Shown: positions 1-6,438 of the stretch, in pieces | How the letters are laid out: every line of letters starts with the position of its first letter | Position numbering within the stretch: the stretch's first letter is position 1 | Assembly (NCBI GenBank): GCA_964441945.1 | Contig: CAYTWB010000109.1 | Span: forward strand, 1-7,765 | Source of the DNA: JADGQM01 sp964441945 | Lineage (GTDB): Bacteria > Desulfobacterota > Syntrophobacteria > Syntrophobacterales > Syntrophobacteraceae | Reading direction: 5' to 3' | Length of the DNA stretch: 7,765 bases | The notes under the pieces: generated by a model | What the model was told of the DNA's origin: nothing | Databases searched by the model: none | What the model saw: the letters and a program-made list of their open reading frames with translations, nothing else | Made by a program: the position numbers and the translations under genes

Positions 1-82
1 GTTCTTCCGACCAGCGGTGACGCAGTCCAAGCCAGCCAAAGTACACACCCACTAAGAGCACCAAAACCAGAGCCCGCCTCAC
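1..82 (-). CDS. Partial CDS, 5' end only: short membrane-anchored protein of unknown function
   Basis: A reading frame begins at a GTG at 82-80 and runs off the left edge after 27 codons. The visible N-terminus starts with Met-Arg-Arg, followed by a hydrophobic stretch of about 17 residues (ALVLVLLVGVYFGWLGL) and then a basic/acidic segment (RHRWSEE). This is the layout of a membrane anchor or uncleaved signal sequence with a positively charged cytoplasmic end. A GGAGGAG Shine-Dalgarno sequence lies about 9 bases upstream, and the start is 31 bases after the stop of the CDF-MauE gene, so it is probably the next gene of the same operon. The same frame is open further upstream and contains a TTG, so a longer N-terminus is possible. 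Proteins next to MauE-type genes are often membrane-anchored thiol or rhodanese-like proteins, but too little is visible here to assign one. Confidence 0.5.
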   Translation of the reverse strand, partial: MRRALVLVLLVGVYFGWLGLRHRWSEE

Positions 83-113
83 TGGATGAATCTCCTCCAA
101 TCGTTCTTCTTCA

Positions 114-1652
114 CTATTCCCCCTTTCTCAACTCCTCGCTATGGCTGAACGACCGCTCCTGCTGCCCTTCAGTCCCCCACCCCCGTTTCAGGAACACCCC
201 ATAAAAGAGATATCCTCCCAGCAACAGGAAGAAGGCATCACGAACCACGTACCAGGTGGTCATGGGATCACCCTGGGTATTGCTGCTGAAGCAACCGCAG
301 TGAATATTTAGGCCGCGGGCCAGGTTGAAGAGCAACGATCCGAAGAAAACGAGGAGGAGCAGGTTCGCCAGAACGACCGTGCCCGGAAGCCACAGACCGG
401 CAAGGAGCAGGCATCCCAGAACAAGCTCCAGCCAGGGCAGAACAATGGCTGTGACATTGATGAAGGTATCGGGGAGAATTTGATAATTGTAGACCATCTG
501 GGCAAATGCCGCCGGATGCAGGATCTTGTCAATGCTGGCGGCAATGAAGATGATTCCGACCAGCAAACGCACCCAGAACAGCAACGGCATCCGCAAGAGG
601 ACATTCCGACGACTTGCCGCGACGTCGCCGTCGGATTGACCGGATGGCTTGTCCGGGCCGGCACAATTCAAGCCGCACAAGAGATCGCCTTCACCACACG
701 GGGTTGTTTCAAACTGCAGCACCGGGTGGTCAATCCCAAAATGATGCAGCAACTGGTGACGGATTCTTTGGGACAGCCTCTCGATCCTGCTCAAACTTTG
801 ATCCGGCACCACCACATGGCAGGAGAGAGCCACACTGGAGGAGCACAAATTCCAGGCATGAAGGTAATGAATCCCGTCGACACCGGGCACGCACTCGAGG
901 AAATCCTTCACCTTGGTGATATCCAGACCGCCTGGGGTCGCATTCATCAAAATGGTGACGGCGACTTTCAAAATCTTCCAGCAGTTCCAGGCGATGAACA
1001 AAGAGATCAGGATGGACAGGATCGGGTCAAGCCAATACCAGGGTTTGAAAGTCAGGATGATCCCATTCAACAATACCACCACCGAGGTGAGTAGGTCCCC
1101 CAGCATGTGCAGGAAAGCACCTCTCATGTTCAGGTTGTGTTTTGAGTCACGGTGCAGCAGCCATGCCGACAGCCCGTTTCCCAAAACACCGATACCGGCG
1201 GCCATCATGACCAGCGAACCGGTCACGCTTTCCGGCCGATACAGCCTCCCGATTGCTTCATAAACGATGAAAAAGGCAATGCCGGTCAGCACCGCAGCGT
1301 TAATCACGGCGGCCAGGATTTCCGCCCGGCGGTAGCCGAAAGTATTGCGAACGGAGGCCCCTTTTCTGGCTATACGACTGGCGATATAGGCAACCAATAA
1401 GGCGGTGAAGTCGCTAAAGTTGTGGGCCGCATCCGAGATGAGCGCCATACTGTGAGCGCGCACGCCAAGAACGACTTGCACCGCCGGGATGATCAGATTC
1501 AACGCGAGCGCCACCAAAAGCCTTACGGCGCCTGTACGGCTCACCTTGGGAACACATTCGCCAACATGACAGCGGTTATGAACATGGACCAGATCGCGGC
1601 CTTCCGACTTCACCGTACCGGGTGCTTGCTTTTCATCTGTAACTTCCACCAC
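114..1652 (-). CDS. Cation diffusion facilitator (CzcD/ZitB-type) fused to a C-terminal MauE-like membrane domain
   Basis: The protein has 512 residues, against roughly 300-320 for an ordinary CDF transporter. Residues about 40-325 are a CDF metal/proton antiporter with six membrane segments. The zinc-type metal sites HxxxD are visible in TM2 (His77, Asp81) and TM5 (His182, Asp186). A cytoplasmic C-terminal domain follows, with the family pattern HYLHAWNL. The N-terminus is rich in His and Cys (His23, His25, Cys28, His29, Cys33), and the CDF part ends in a Cys-rich linker (Cys319, Cys326, Cys330). Residues about 355-490 are a second, four-helix membrane domain resembling MauE/DoxX-like proteins, with the typical HCGCF motif at 451-455. 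The likely role is Zn/Cd/Co-type efflux at the inner membrane, with the MauE part possibly serving membrane thiol-disulfide chemistry. The start is GTG-GTG, with AAGGGAGA directly against it, so the exact start is uncertain. It lies 92 bases after acr3 and is the only operon gene with a poorly spaced Shine-Dalgarno sequence. Confidence 0.88.
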   Translation of the reverse strand: MVEVTDEKQAPGTVKSEGRDLVHVHNRCHVGECVPKVSRTGAVRLLVALALNLIIPAVQVVLGVRAHSMALISDAAHNFSDFTALLVAYIASRIARKGASVRNTFGYRRAEILAAVINAAVLTGIAFFIVYEAIGRLYRPESVTGSLVMMAAGIGVLGNGLSAWLLHRDSKHNLNMRGAFLHMLGDLLTSVVVLLNGIILTFKPWYWLDPILSILISLFIAWNCWKILKVAVTILMNATPGGLDITKVKDFLECVPGVDGIHYLHAWNLCSSSVALSCHVVVPDQSLSRIERLSQRIRHQLLHHFGIDHPVLQFETTPCGEGDLLCGLNCAGPDKPSGQSDGDVAASRRNVLLRMPLLFWVRLLVGIIFIAASIDKILHPAAFAQMVYNYQILPDTFINVTAIVLPWLELVLGCLLLAGLWLPGTVVLANLLLLVFFGSLLFNLARGLNIHCGCFSSNTQGDPMTTWYVVRDAFFLLLGGYLFYGVFLKRGWGTEGQQERSFSHSEELRKGE

Positions 1653-1744
1653 TCTCCCTTCACTGAAAGATGCCAGGCGATACTGTCTTTTTAGCCAATG
1701 CCCTTTCGTTCGGGCTCAACCCGTCGTTTTCAGACTATCCATTC

Positions 1745-2938
1745 TTAGCCATCGATGATCCTGCCAGCTTCCTTAGCGGGATGAATCGAGTCATGCACAC
1801 AGGTCGGGCAGACGAGCACATCCTGGTCGCCCTGCCGGCACTGAAAAACCATGGAGCTGGCCACCTCAACGCCGCAGATGCTGCACGTAGAAGGCGCGAA
1901 GTACTTTTCCCTGAACTTCAAGGCGACGTTTACCAGAGCGATCAGGATGGGCACCTCCAGCAGCGGCCCGATCACAGTCGCAAAAGCCTGTCCCGATTCA
2001 ATCCCGAACACGGCAATAGCAACGGCAATGGCCAACTCAAAATCGTTGGAAGCGGAGGTGAAGGAGAGCGTTGTAGCCGTGGGGTAATCCGCCCGAAGCT
2101 TCTTGGCGAGATAGAAGGTTACAAAGAACATGACGAGAAAATATACCGACAGCGGGATGGCAATGCGCACCACATCGAGGGGCAGCGTGACGATGTACTC
2201 ACCTTTGAGCGAGAACATGACCACGATAGTGAAGAGCAGCGCGATGAGCGTGATCGGGCTGATTCTCCGAATGAATTTCTCTTCGTACCATTCCTTGCCC
2301 TTGGCCGGAATGAGAATCAGACGGGTGATCAAGCCGCTGAAGAAGGGAATTCCAAGGTAGATCATGACGGTCTTTACCACATCTAGAATGGCGACATTGA
2401 CCTTCATGGCGAAACTCAGTCCCAGCCATTTGGGAATGACCGTGATAAAAAGATACGCATAGACGGCATAAAGCGCCATCTGAAATATGGCATTGAAGGC
2501 CACGAGGCCCGCGCAGTATTCACGATGACCGCAGGCCAGCTCGTTCCAGACAATCACCATGGCGATGCAACGGGCCAGCCCTACGAGGATCAGACCCACG
2601 GCATAATCGGGGTATCCGGAAAGAAACAGCACGGCCAGGGTGAACATCAAGATCGGGCCGACAATCCAGTTCAAAATAAGGGAAAGACTAAGGATCTTGA
2701 ATTCGCGAAAGACCAGATGCAGTTCTTCATATTTGACCCGCGCCAGGGGCGGATACATCATCAGGATGAGGCCGATGGCAATGGCAACATTGGTCGTCCC
2801 GACCTGAAAGAGATTGATCACTTCACGCACGCCGGGAAAAAAATACCCCCAACCGACTCCCACGGCCATGGCCAGAAAGATCCACAGAGTCAAGAAGCGG
2901 TCAAGAAAAGAGAGTTTCTTAGTAACGGATGCTTCCAT
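1745..2938 (-). CDS. acr3: Arsenite efflux permease Acr3 with a cysteine-rich C-terminal tail
   Basis: Acr3 (also called ArsB in many annotations; BART superfamily) exports As(III) across the inner membrane using the proton motive force. The protein has 397 residues and about ten hydrophobic segments between residues 15 and 345. Family landmarks are visible: the conserved cysteine in GLARCIAMVIVWNE (Cys124), the NAIFQM region near 149-154, the SNDFELAIAVA segment near 298-308 and the GPLLEVP glutamate (Glu327). After the last helix comes a tail of about 50 residues (348-397) with Cys352, Cys355, Cys367, Cys377 and Cys380, a CxxC...C...CxxC arrangement that looks like a metal ribbon and is not part of the usual transporter core. 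The ATG has a very strong GAGGAGGAGG Shine-Dalgarno sequence and lies 21 bases after arsC, indicating co-translation with the reductase that makes its substrate. Confidence 0.95.
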   Translation of the reverse strand: MEASVTKKLSFLDRFLTLWIFLAMAVGVGWGYFFPGVREVINLFQVGTTNVAIAIGLILMMYPPLARVKYEELHLVFREFKILSLSLILNWIVGPILMFTLAVLFLSGYPDYAVGLILVGLARCIAMVIVWNELACGHREYCAGLVAFNAIFQMALYAVYAYLFITVIPKWLGLSFAMKVNVAILDVVKTVMIYLGIPFFSGLITRLILIPAKGKEWYEEKFIRRISPITLIALLFTIVVMFSLKGEYIVTLPLDVVRIAIPLSVYFLVMFFVTFYLAKKLRADYPTATTLSFTSASNDFELAIAVAIAVFGIESGQAFATVIGPLLEVPILIALVNVALKFREKYFAPSTCSICGVEVASSMVFQCRQGDQDVLVCPTCVHDSIHPAKEAGRIIDG

Positions 2939-2959
2939 GATCCTCCTCCTCGGTCGGTT

Positions 2960-3403
2960 TTATTTATCCAGTATGTTTGGAAGCTGTTCGACGAACGCCT
3001 TGATTTCATCGCGGACTCGCCGGTAGTGAACCATTGCCTCCTCATCCGTCTGCGAACCGGCAGCAATACGGGGAGGATCGTCAAAGCCCACGTGCATCAC
3101 CCTGGTTCTGGCGGGGAAAACGGGGCAGGCCTGATGAGCATTGTCACAGAGGGTGATGACATAATCGAACTCCATGTCTTCCAGGGTATCGACATCTTTT
3201 GATTCCTGACCTGAAATATCGACGCCGGCCTCCGCCATGGCCTTGATTGCCCTGGGGTCGACACCGCGCGGATCAACACCGGCCGAGTAGGCTTCAACCA
3301 GGTCACCCTTCAGAACGCGAGTCCAGGCTTCCGCCATCTGACTCCGGCATGAATTGCCCGTACATAGGAAAAGGATCTTTAGTCTTTCTGTTGCCTCTTT
3401 CAT
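2960..3403 (-). CDS. arsC: Arsenate reductase ArsC, thioredoxin-coupled (low-molecular-weight phosphatase fold)
   Basis: This cytoplasmic enzyme reduces arsenate to arsenite, which Acr3 then exports. The protein has 147 residues, slightly longer than the 131-residue Staphylococcus pI258 ArsC. The phosphatase-type P-loop LCTGNSCRS lies near the N-terminus with nucleophilic Cys14 and Arg20. The relay cysteines of the thioredoxin-linked class are Cys86 and Cys93 in TLCDNAHQACP, matching Cys82 and Cys89 of pI258 ArsC. A downstream GFDDPP segment fits the DPP acid motif of this family. The resolving step needs a thioredoxin, and two CXXC thioredoxin-like proteins are encoded just upstream, so they may serve it. 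The ATG is the only sensible start, although the nearest purine run (AAGGGAAG) lies rather far upstream. The gene follows the Fe-S protein gene by 30 bases and precedes acr3 by 21. Confidence 0.95.
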   Translation of the reverse strand: MKEATERLKILFLCTGNSCRSQMAEAWTRVLKGDLVEAYSAGVDPRGVDPRAIKAMAEAGVDISGQESKDVDTLEDMEFDYVITLCDNAHQACPVFPARTRVMHVGFDDPPRIAAGSQTDEEAMVHYRRVRDEIKAFVEQLPNILDK

Positions 3404-3433
3404 GGGCGTGCTTCCCTTGGCCCTGCCAGTCTG

Positions 3434-3958
3434 CTACCAATCGAGATCAAACTGATCAAGGTATTCTTGAAGTTTCCGTTGGTTGTTCTCGCTGAGCGGT
3501 GGACAATCCTCCGGCCCTTTGCCTCCCTCTGCCACCTGCACGGCAAAGACCATACAGGTGGGTTGCCCACATTCCCGACAGTTGGTCTTCGGCAAAAGCC
3601 GAAGGATCTCTATTACCCGAGGTTTGGGAGCGCCTTCGAAACGTGGTTCGATCTCGCCTCGCTTCTCCCAGGTTTCGTTGATCTCCCCCTTGAGCCATTC
3701 AAGGACCTTGTCAGCCTCCGTCTCGTCCTTCAGGGCGTTGACGGCTATCTCGCGGGGATGCACCGTAATGAGTTTCCCATAGGTTTTGAAAGTAACCGAC
3801 GGCGGTTCCCTGGTGTACTGATCACCTCCCAAAACGGCATTGAGATAGGGCAGAACCTCAGAAATGTCGTCATCTAAATGGGCAATGCAGTGTAATGACT
3901 GGAAACTCGGGTTGCACTCCGGCCGAAAAATTTCCTTTCGATAGCTTCTCAATAACAT
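3434..3958 (-). CDS. 4Fe-4S domain protein of the arsenic operon (function unknown)
   Basis: The protein has 174 residues, is soluble and has no signal peptide. The C-terminal part holds an Fe-S domain of the type found in corrinoid iron-sulfur proteins (Pfam FeS, PF04060): Cys127-x2-Cys130-x4-Cys135-x16-Cys152 in the context NCRECGQPTC...DCPPL, which should bind one 4Fe-4S cluster. The N-terminal 115 residues carry no domain I can name, but include two more cysteines (Cys15, Cys24) near a motif LHCIAHLDDD. I recognise similar proteins from anaerobes, and the N-terminal block looks strongly constrained. An electron-transfer or redox-sensing role in arsenic handling is inferred only from position, between a thioredoxin-like gene (29 bases upstream) and arsC (30 bases downstream). 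The start was chosen at the ATG preceded by GGAGG with a 6-base gap; an upstream ATG seven codons earlier lacks such a site. Confidence 0.85.
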   Translation of the reverse strand: MLLRSYRKEIFRPECNPSFQSLHCIAHLDDDISEVLPYLNAVLGGDQYTREPPSVTFKTYGKLITVHPREIAVNALKDETEADKVLEWLKGEINETWEKRGEIEPRFEGAPKPRVIEILRLLPKTNCRECGQPTCMVFAVQVAEGGKGPEDCPPLSENNQRKLQEYLDQFDLDW

Positions 3959-3987
3959 GCGACACCTCCGTCGCGGCACAAGGCAGA

Positions 3988-4218
3988 CTACTTGAGCCAG
4001 CCCAGGACTTCTCCCTTCGAGGGGATCTTCCCCGTGCTCTTGACCGTGCCGTCAATGACCACTGCCGGGGTCGAAAAGATCCCATGTTTGGCAATCTCGG
4101 CGAAATCCGTGACGTACTCAACCTCGGCGGTGATTCCGGCTTCGGCAACGGCCTCTTTCACAATCCTCTCCGTTTCGTGACATTTCTTACAGCCGGGTCC
4201 CATGACTTTAATCTTCAT
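3988..4218 (-). CDS. Small thioredoxin-like redox-active disulfide protein (TM0996/MTH895 type)
   Basis: The protein has 76 residues, the usual size for this compact thioredoxin-fold family. The active-site motif is GPGCKKC with Cys10 and Cys13 directly after the first beta strand (MKIKVMG). The cis-proline loop is STPAVVIDG (Pro51), and the end (KIPSKGEVLGWLK) fits the closing helix. It probably transfers thiols or electrons in the cytoplasm; in this operon it could regenerate ArsC or keep an arsenic-binding thiol reduced. The ATG follows an ideal AAGGAGG with a 5-base gap; an earlier in-frame ATG 14 codons upstream gives an extension with no family character. It lies 52 bases after the permease gene and 29 bases before the Fe-S protein gene. 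It is the second CXXC protein of the operon and matches the C-terminal domain of the first. Confidence 0.93.
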   Translation of the reverse strand: MKIKVMGPGCKKCHETERIVKEAVAEAGITAEVEYVTDFAEIAKHGIFSTPAVVIDGTVKSTGKIPSKGEVLGWLK

Positions 4219-4270
4219 TGCTTCCTCCTTGTGTGACGATGTGTTGTTGATGGATCTCAATTCCTGAGTT

Positions 4271-5401
4271 CTAAATCAACATGTTGAACAAAAATCCGAC
4301 GATGATGATACCGACCGCGACCACCCCGGTAAAAACCATAATCAACGCCGGTTTGAGAACCTTTCGTAAGATAACCGTCTCGGGTAAGGACATGGCCACG
4401 ACCGACATCATAAAGGCCAGCACCGTTCCCATGGCCGCCCCCTTCTCCAGGAGGGCGGAGACTACGGGTATGATCCCGGCCGCGTTTGAATACATGGGGA
4501 TGCCCATCAGCACCGCGACGGGTACCGACCACCAGCTTCCCTTGCCCATGATCGAAGCCAGATACCCCTCCGGCACATAGCCGTGGATGCCTGCCCCAAC
4601 GGCAATGCCCACGATGACGTAGATCCAGACTTTCCCGACTATGTCGCGCACGGCTTCAATGCCGAATTGGATGCGATCCGCGAAACTCGTGCGGTCCTCG
4701 CCATAGACGCCGCTTTCGCCCATCTGAATCTTATAAACCCAATCCTCGACGTGGTTCTCCAGCTTGAGGCGACCAATGGTCCAGCCGGCAAGCATGGCAA
4801 TGATCAAGCCGGTGCTCAAATAGATGGCGGCGATTTCCCAGCCGAAGAGGCTGTAGAGCAGCACCAGAGCGATCTCGTTGACCATGGGGGCGGAAATGAG
4901 AAAGGAGAACGTTACCCCAAGAGGGACTGAAGCCGTGAGAAATCCGATGAAAAGCGGTACCGCGGAACAGGAGCAAAAGGGGGTTACAATGCCGAGCAGC
5001 GCAGCCAGCACATTCCCAACCGATTCTCGTTTCCCGGCAAGGATCTTCCGAGTGCGCTCCGGGGTAAAATAGGAACGAATGATGCCCACGCCAAAGACCA
5101 CCAGTAGCAGAAGCATGAGGACCTTAGGGGTATCATAGAAAAAAAACTCCACTGAACTGGTAAGATGCTCCGTGTTCCCGAGCCAATCCAGGTGGGAGGA
5201 CAACAACCCTACAAGGTGGTGAGCCAACCAGGTGGCAAAAGGTAGCAGGTGGTTATAGATCAACCACCATGCCGCCAACATGGGGAGACTGATCAGACCG
5301 TATTTTAGATTCTGTTTCCAGGTGTCTTCCGAGGAGATGGCCGTCGCTCGGACATCCTCACAAGGCAAACAGATGCATTTCCCACTTCCTTCCGTTCTCA
5401 T
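4271..5401 (-). CDS. ArsP/DUF318-family permease, probable organoarsenical or arsenite efflux
   Basis: The protein has 376 residues from this start and about eight to ten membrane segments. It belongs to the DUF318/ArsP permease family (PF03773), whose studied member ArsP exports trivalent methylated and aromatic arsenicals. The family signature TPFCSCSAVPLFIGF is at 140-154 with Cys143 and Cys145. Further conserved blocks are SFLISAPMVNEIAL (166-179) and GIPMYSNAAGIIPV (300-313). A hydrophilic loop at about 212-245 divides two membrane halves. The short cytoplasmic N-terminus has three close cysteines (Cys9, Cys11, Cys14). This start follows GGAG with a 7-base gap. An in-frame ATG at 5470 would give 399 residues and leave only 14 bases after the previous stop, but has a weak site; the added residues look unlike a domain. 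The substrate in this organism is not shown by sequence, and I did not give the symbol arsP for that reason. Confidence 0.88.
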   Translation of the reverse strand: MRTEGSGKCICLPCEDVRATAISSEDTWKQNLKYGLISLPMLAAWWLIYNHLLPFATWLAHHLVGLLSSHLDWLGNTEHLTSSVEFFFYDTPKVLMLLLLVVFGVGIIRSYFTPERTRKILAGKRESVGNVLAALLGIVTPFCSCSAVPLFIGFLTASVPLGVTFSFLISAPMVNEIALVLLYSLFGWEIAAIYLSTGLIIAMLAGWTIGRLKLENHVEDWVYKIQMGESGVYGEDRTSFADRIQFGIEAVRDIVGKVWIYVIVGIAVGAGIHGYVPEGYLASIMGKGSWWSVPVAVLMGIPMYSNAAGIIPVVSALLEKGAAMGTVLAFMMSVVAMSLPETVILRKVLKPALIMVFTGVVAVGIIIVGFLFNMLI

Positions 5402-5484
5402 TTCTTCGCTCCGTTCCGGATCGGACTGGTCGATGCTCAATCCCGATCCGCATAAACTCGAAAGCTCCATCAATTCCAAATTTG

Positions 5485-5997
5485 CTACTTGGCCGCATGC
5501 GCTTGCCCAGCTTCCATAAGCCAGGCCTTGATCTGATTGCGTGGAGGCACCTTGCCGACCGCTACGACCTTCCCGTTGATGATGAGACCTGGGGTTCCCA
5601 TCACTCCGTATTGGGCAATCTCCTTTATGTCGGTAACGTGATCGAGGCTTGCAGGGAGATCCAGCTCGGTCAAGAGCGCCATGATCATTTGCTCGAGGCT
5701 GTCGCATTGCGCACAGCCCATTCCCAACACCTTGATATCGAGGCCCTGATGATGGCTCCCCTCTACCACCTGGCCGATAGCTTTCCGAAATTCCCGCACA
5801 AAGGCCTGTCCGTATTCATCCCTTGCCCCATCGGGAATGTAATTGCGCGCAGAGAGCTCTTTCACCATGAACGTCGCAACTTCCTCATCGCTCTTTCCCT
5901 TATGAGTCGCCGCCATTTGATCGATGAGCTTCTTCAACCCGAGTATTCCGATATCAGATTGTCCAACCCTGATCCGCGTGAAATCCTTATCATCCAT
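5485..5997 (-). CDS. Two-domain thioredoxin-like protein: N-terminal helical domain plus CXXC redox domain
   Basis: The protein has 170 residues and is soluble. Residues 1-80 form a mostly helical domain of a kind seen in anaerobe redox proteins (conserved-looking blocks GILGLKKLIDQM and ARNYIPDGARDEYGQAF). Residues about 87-162 are a thioredoxin-fold domain of the TM0996/MTH895 type with GMGCAQC (Cys95, Cys98) and a cis-proline loop GTPGLIING (Pro136). Its C-terminal half is clearly related to the 76-residue protein encoded on the other side of the permease gene. A role in thiol exchange with ArsR, ArsC or the permease is inferred. The ATG follows GGAGA with about 7 bases; an upstream in-frame start would overlap arsR and add 20 residues of no character. 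It begins 37 bases after arsR. Confidence 0.9.
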   Translation of the reverse strand: MDDKDFTRIRVGQSDIGILGLKKLIDQMAATHKGKSDEEVATFMVKELSARNYIPDGARDEYGQAFVREFRKAIGQVVEGSHHQGLDIKVLGMGCAQCDSLEQMIMALLTELDLPASLDHVTDIKEIAQYGVMGTPGLIINGKVVAVGKVPPRNQIKAWLMEAGQAHAAK

Positions 5998-6034
5998 GAT
6001 TTTTCTCCATTCATGAGATTGCGCTGCGTCGGCA

Positions 6035-6379
6035 CTATTTCTTGCAGATCTGCCCACGATCTATTCCAGGGAGTCTTTCGGTCATGCCAAGAATGTCCGG
6101 ATCGTTATCCAGCCAATGCCGGAGATTGCCCAGCAGAGTCGCTGCATAAGGATTGCTTTTCCCATCAGCCAGCGAATAATTGACCCACAAGCCGCTCTTG
6201 CTGTAGGTCACCAAACCCGCTTCTTCAAGAATCTTCAGATGGTTCGAAACCGTAGGCTGAGCCAATTGGACGGCGGCTTGAATTTCGCAGACACACATGG
6301 AACGATGCTGCAGCATCTTCACGATTTTGACCCGGTTTGGGTCGGAAAGGGCCTTGGTGACTTTGATGAATTGCCTCAT
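6035..6379 (-). CDS. arsR: Arsenic-responsive repressor ArsR (ArsR/SmtB family)
   Basis: The protein has 114 residues, the normal size for this family. It is a dimeric winged-helix repressor that leaves the operator when As(III) or Sb(III) binds. Residues 10-20 (ALSDPNRVKIV) are the typical first helix region. Cys29-Val-Cys31-Glu-Ile matches the C-V-C-D/E-L metal-sensing motif of the E. coli ArsR type at the start of the DNA-binding helices. The recognition helix is at about 41-54 (PTVSNHLKILEEAG), followed by the wing (LVTYSKSGLWVNYSL). A further cysteine lies near the end (CKK). The ATG follows GGAGG with a 7-base gap. A longer frame begins at 6460, but it runs through the promoter and its extra 27 residues do not fit the family. 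It is first in the operon and probably autoregulates all genes to its left. Confidence 0.95.
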   Translation of the reverse strand: MRQFIKVTKALSDPNRVKIVKMLQHRSMCVCEIQAAVQLAQPTVSNHLKILEEAGLVTYSKSGLWVNYSLADGKSNPYAATLLGNLRHWLDNDPDILGMTERLPGIDRGQICKK

Positions 6380-6386
6380 GGAATAA

Positions 6387-6391
6387 CCTCC
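6387..6391 (-). promoter_or_regulatory. Ribosome binding site deciding the arsR start
   Basis: The minus strand reads GGAGG here, 7 bases before the ATG at 6379-6377. It supports the 114-residue ArsR and argues against the longer frame from 6460, which would place this site inside the coding region. Confidence 0.8.
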
Positions 6392-6409
6392 ACTATATAG
6401 GTGTATTGA

Positions 6410-6438
6410 GATATAATATAATTCTCTTGAGAGATCAA
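6410..6438 (-). promoter_or_regulatory. Candidate sigma-70 promoter of the ars operon
   Basis: On the minus strand, TTGATC at 6438-6433 (four of six bases as in TTGACA) is followed after 17 bases by TATATC at 6415-6410. An overlapping TATATT at 6420-6415 is an alternative -10 but lacks a well-spaced -35. The region is sharply AT-rich compared with the flanking genes, and the predicted transcript would start around 6403, giving a leader of about 25 bases before the arsR ATG. Confidence 0.5.

Noticed and set aside
480..1094. Plus-strand frame of 204 codons opposite the CDF-MauE gene
   Set aside because: It is antisense to a clearly recognisable transporter, and its translation is Gln/His/Asp-rich with no family character.
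1653..1744. Terminator between acr3 and the CDF-MauE gene (CGGG-TTGAG-CCCG stem)
   Set aside because: The stem is only four pairs with mismatches beyond it and no T run follows on the minus strand, so read-through into the CDF-MauE gene is expected.
1670..2386. Plus-strand frame of 238 codons opposite acr3
   Set aside because: Shadow of acr3. The polar, repetitive composition (His, Gln, Arg, Asp) is typical of the antisense frame of a membrane protein gene.
2525..3202. Plus-strand frame of 225 codons opposite acr3 and arsC
   Set aside because: It spans two recognisable minus-strand genes and shows no domain.
5482..6183. Plus-strand frame of 233 codons opposite the two-domain thioredoxin-like gene and arsR
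   Set aside because: Antisense shadow. The minus-strand proteins carry clear motifs and ribosome sites; this frame has neither.
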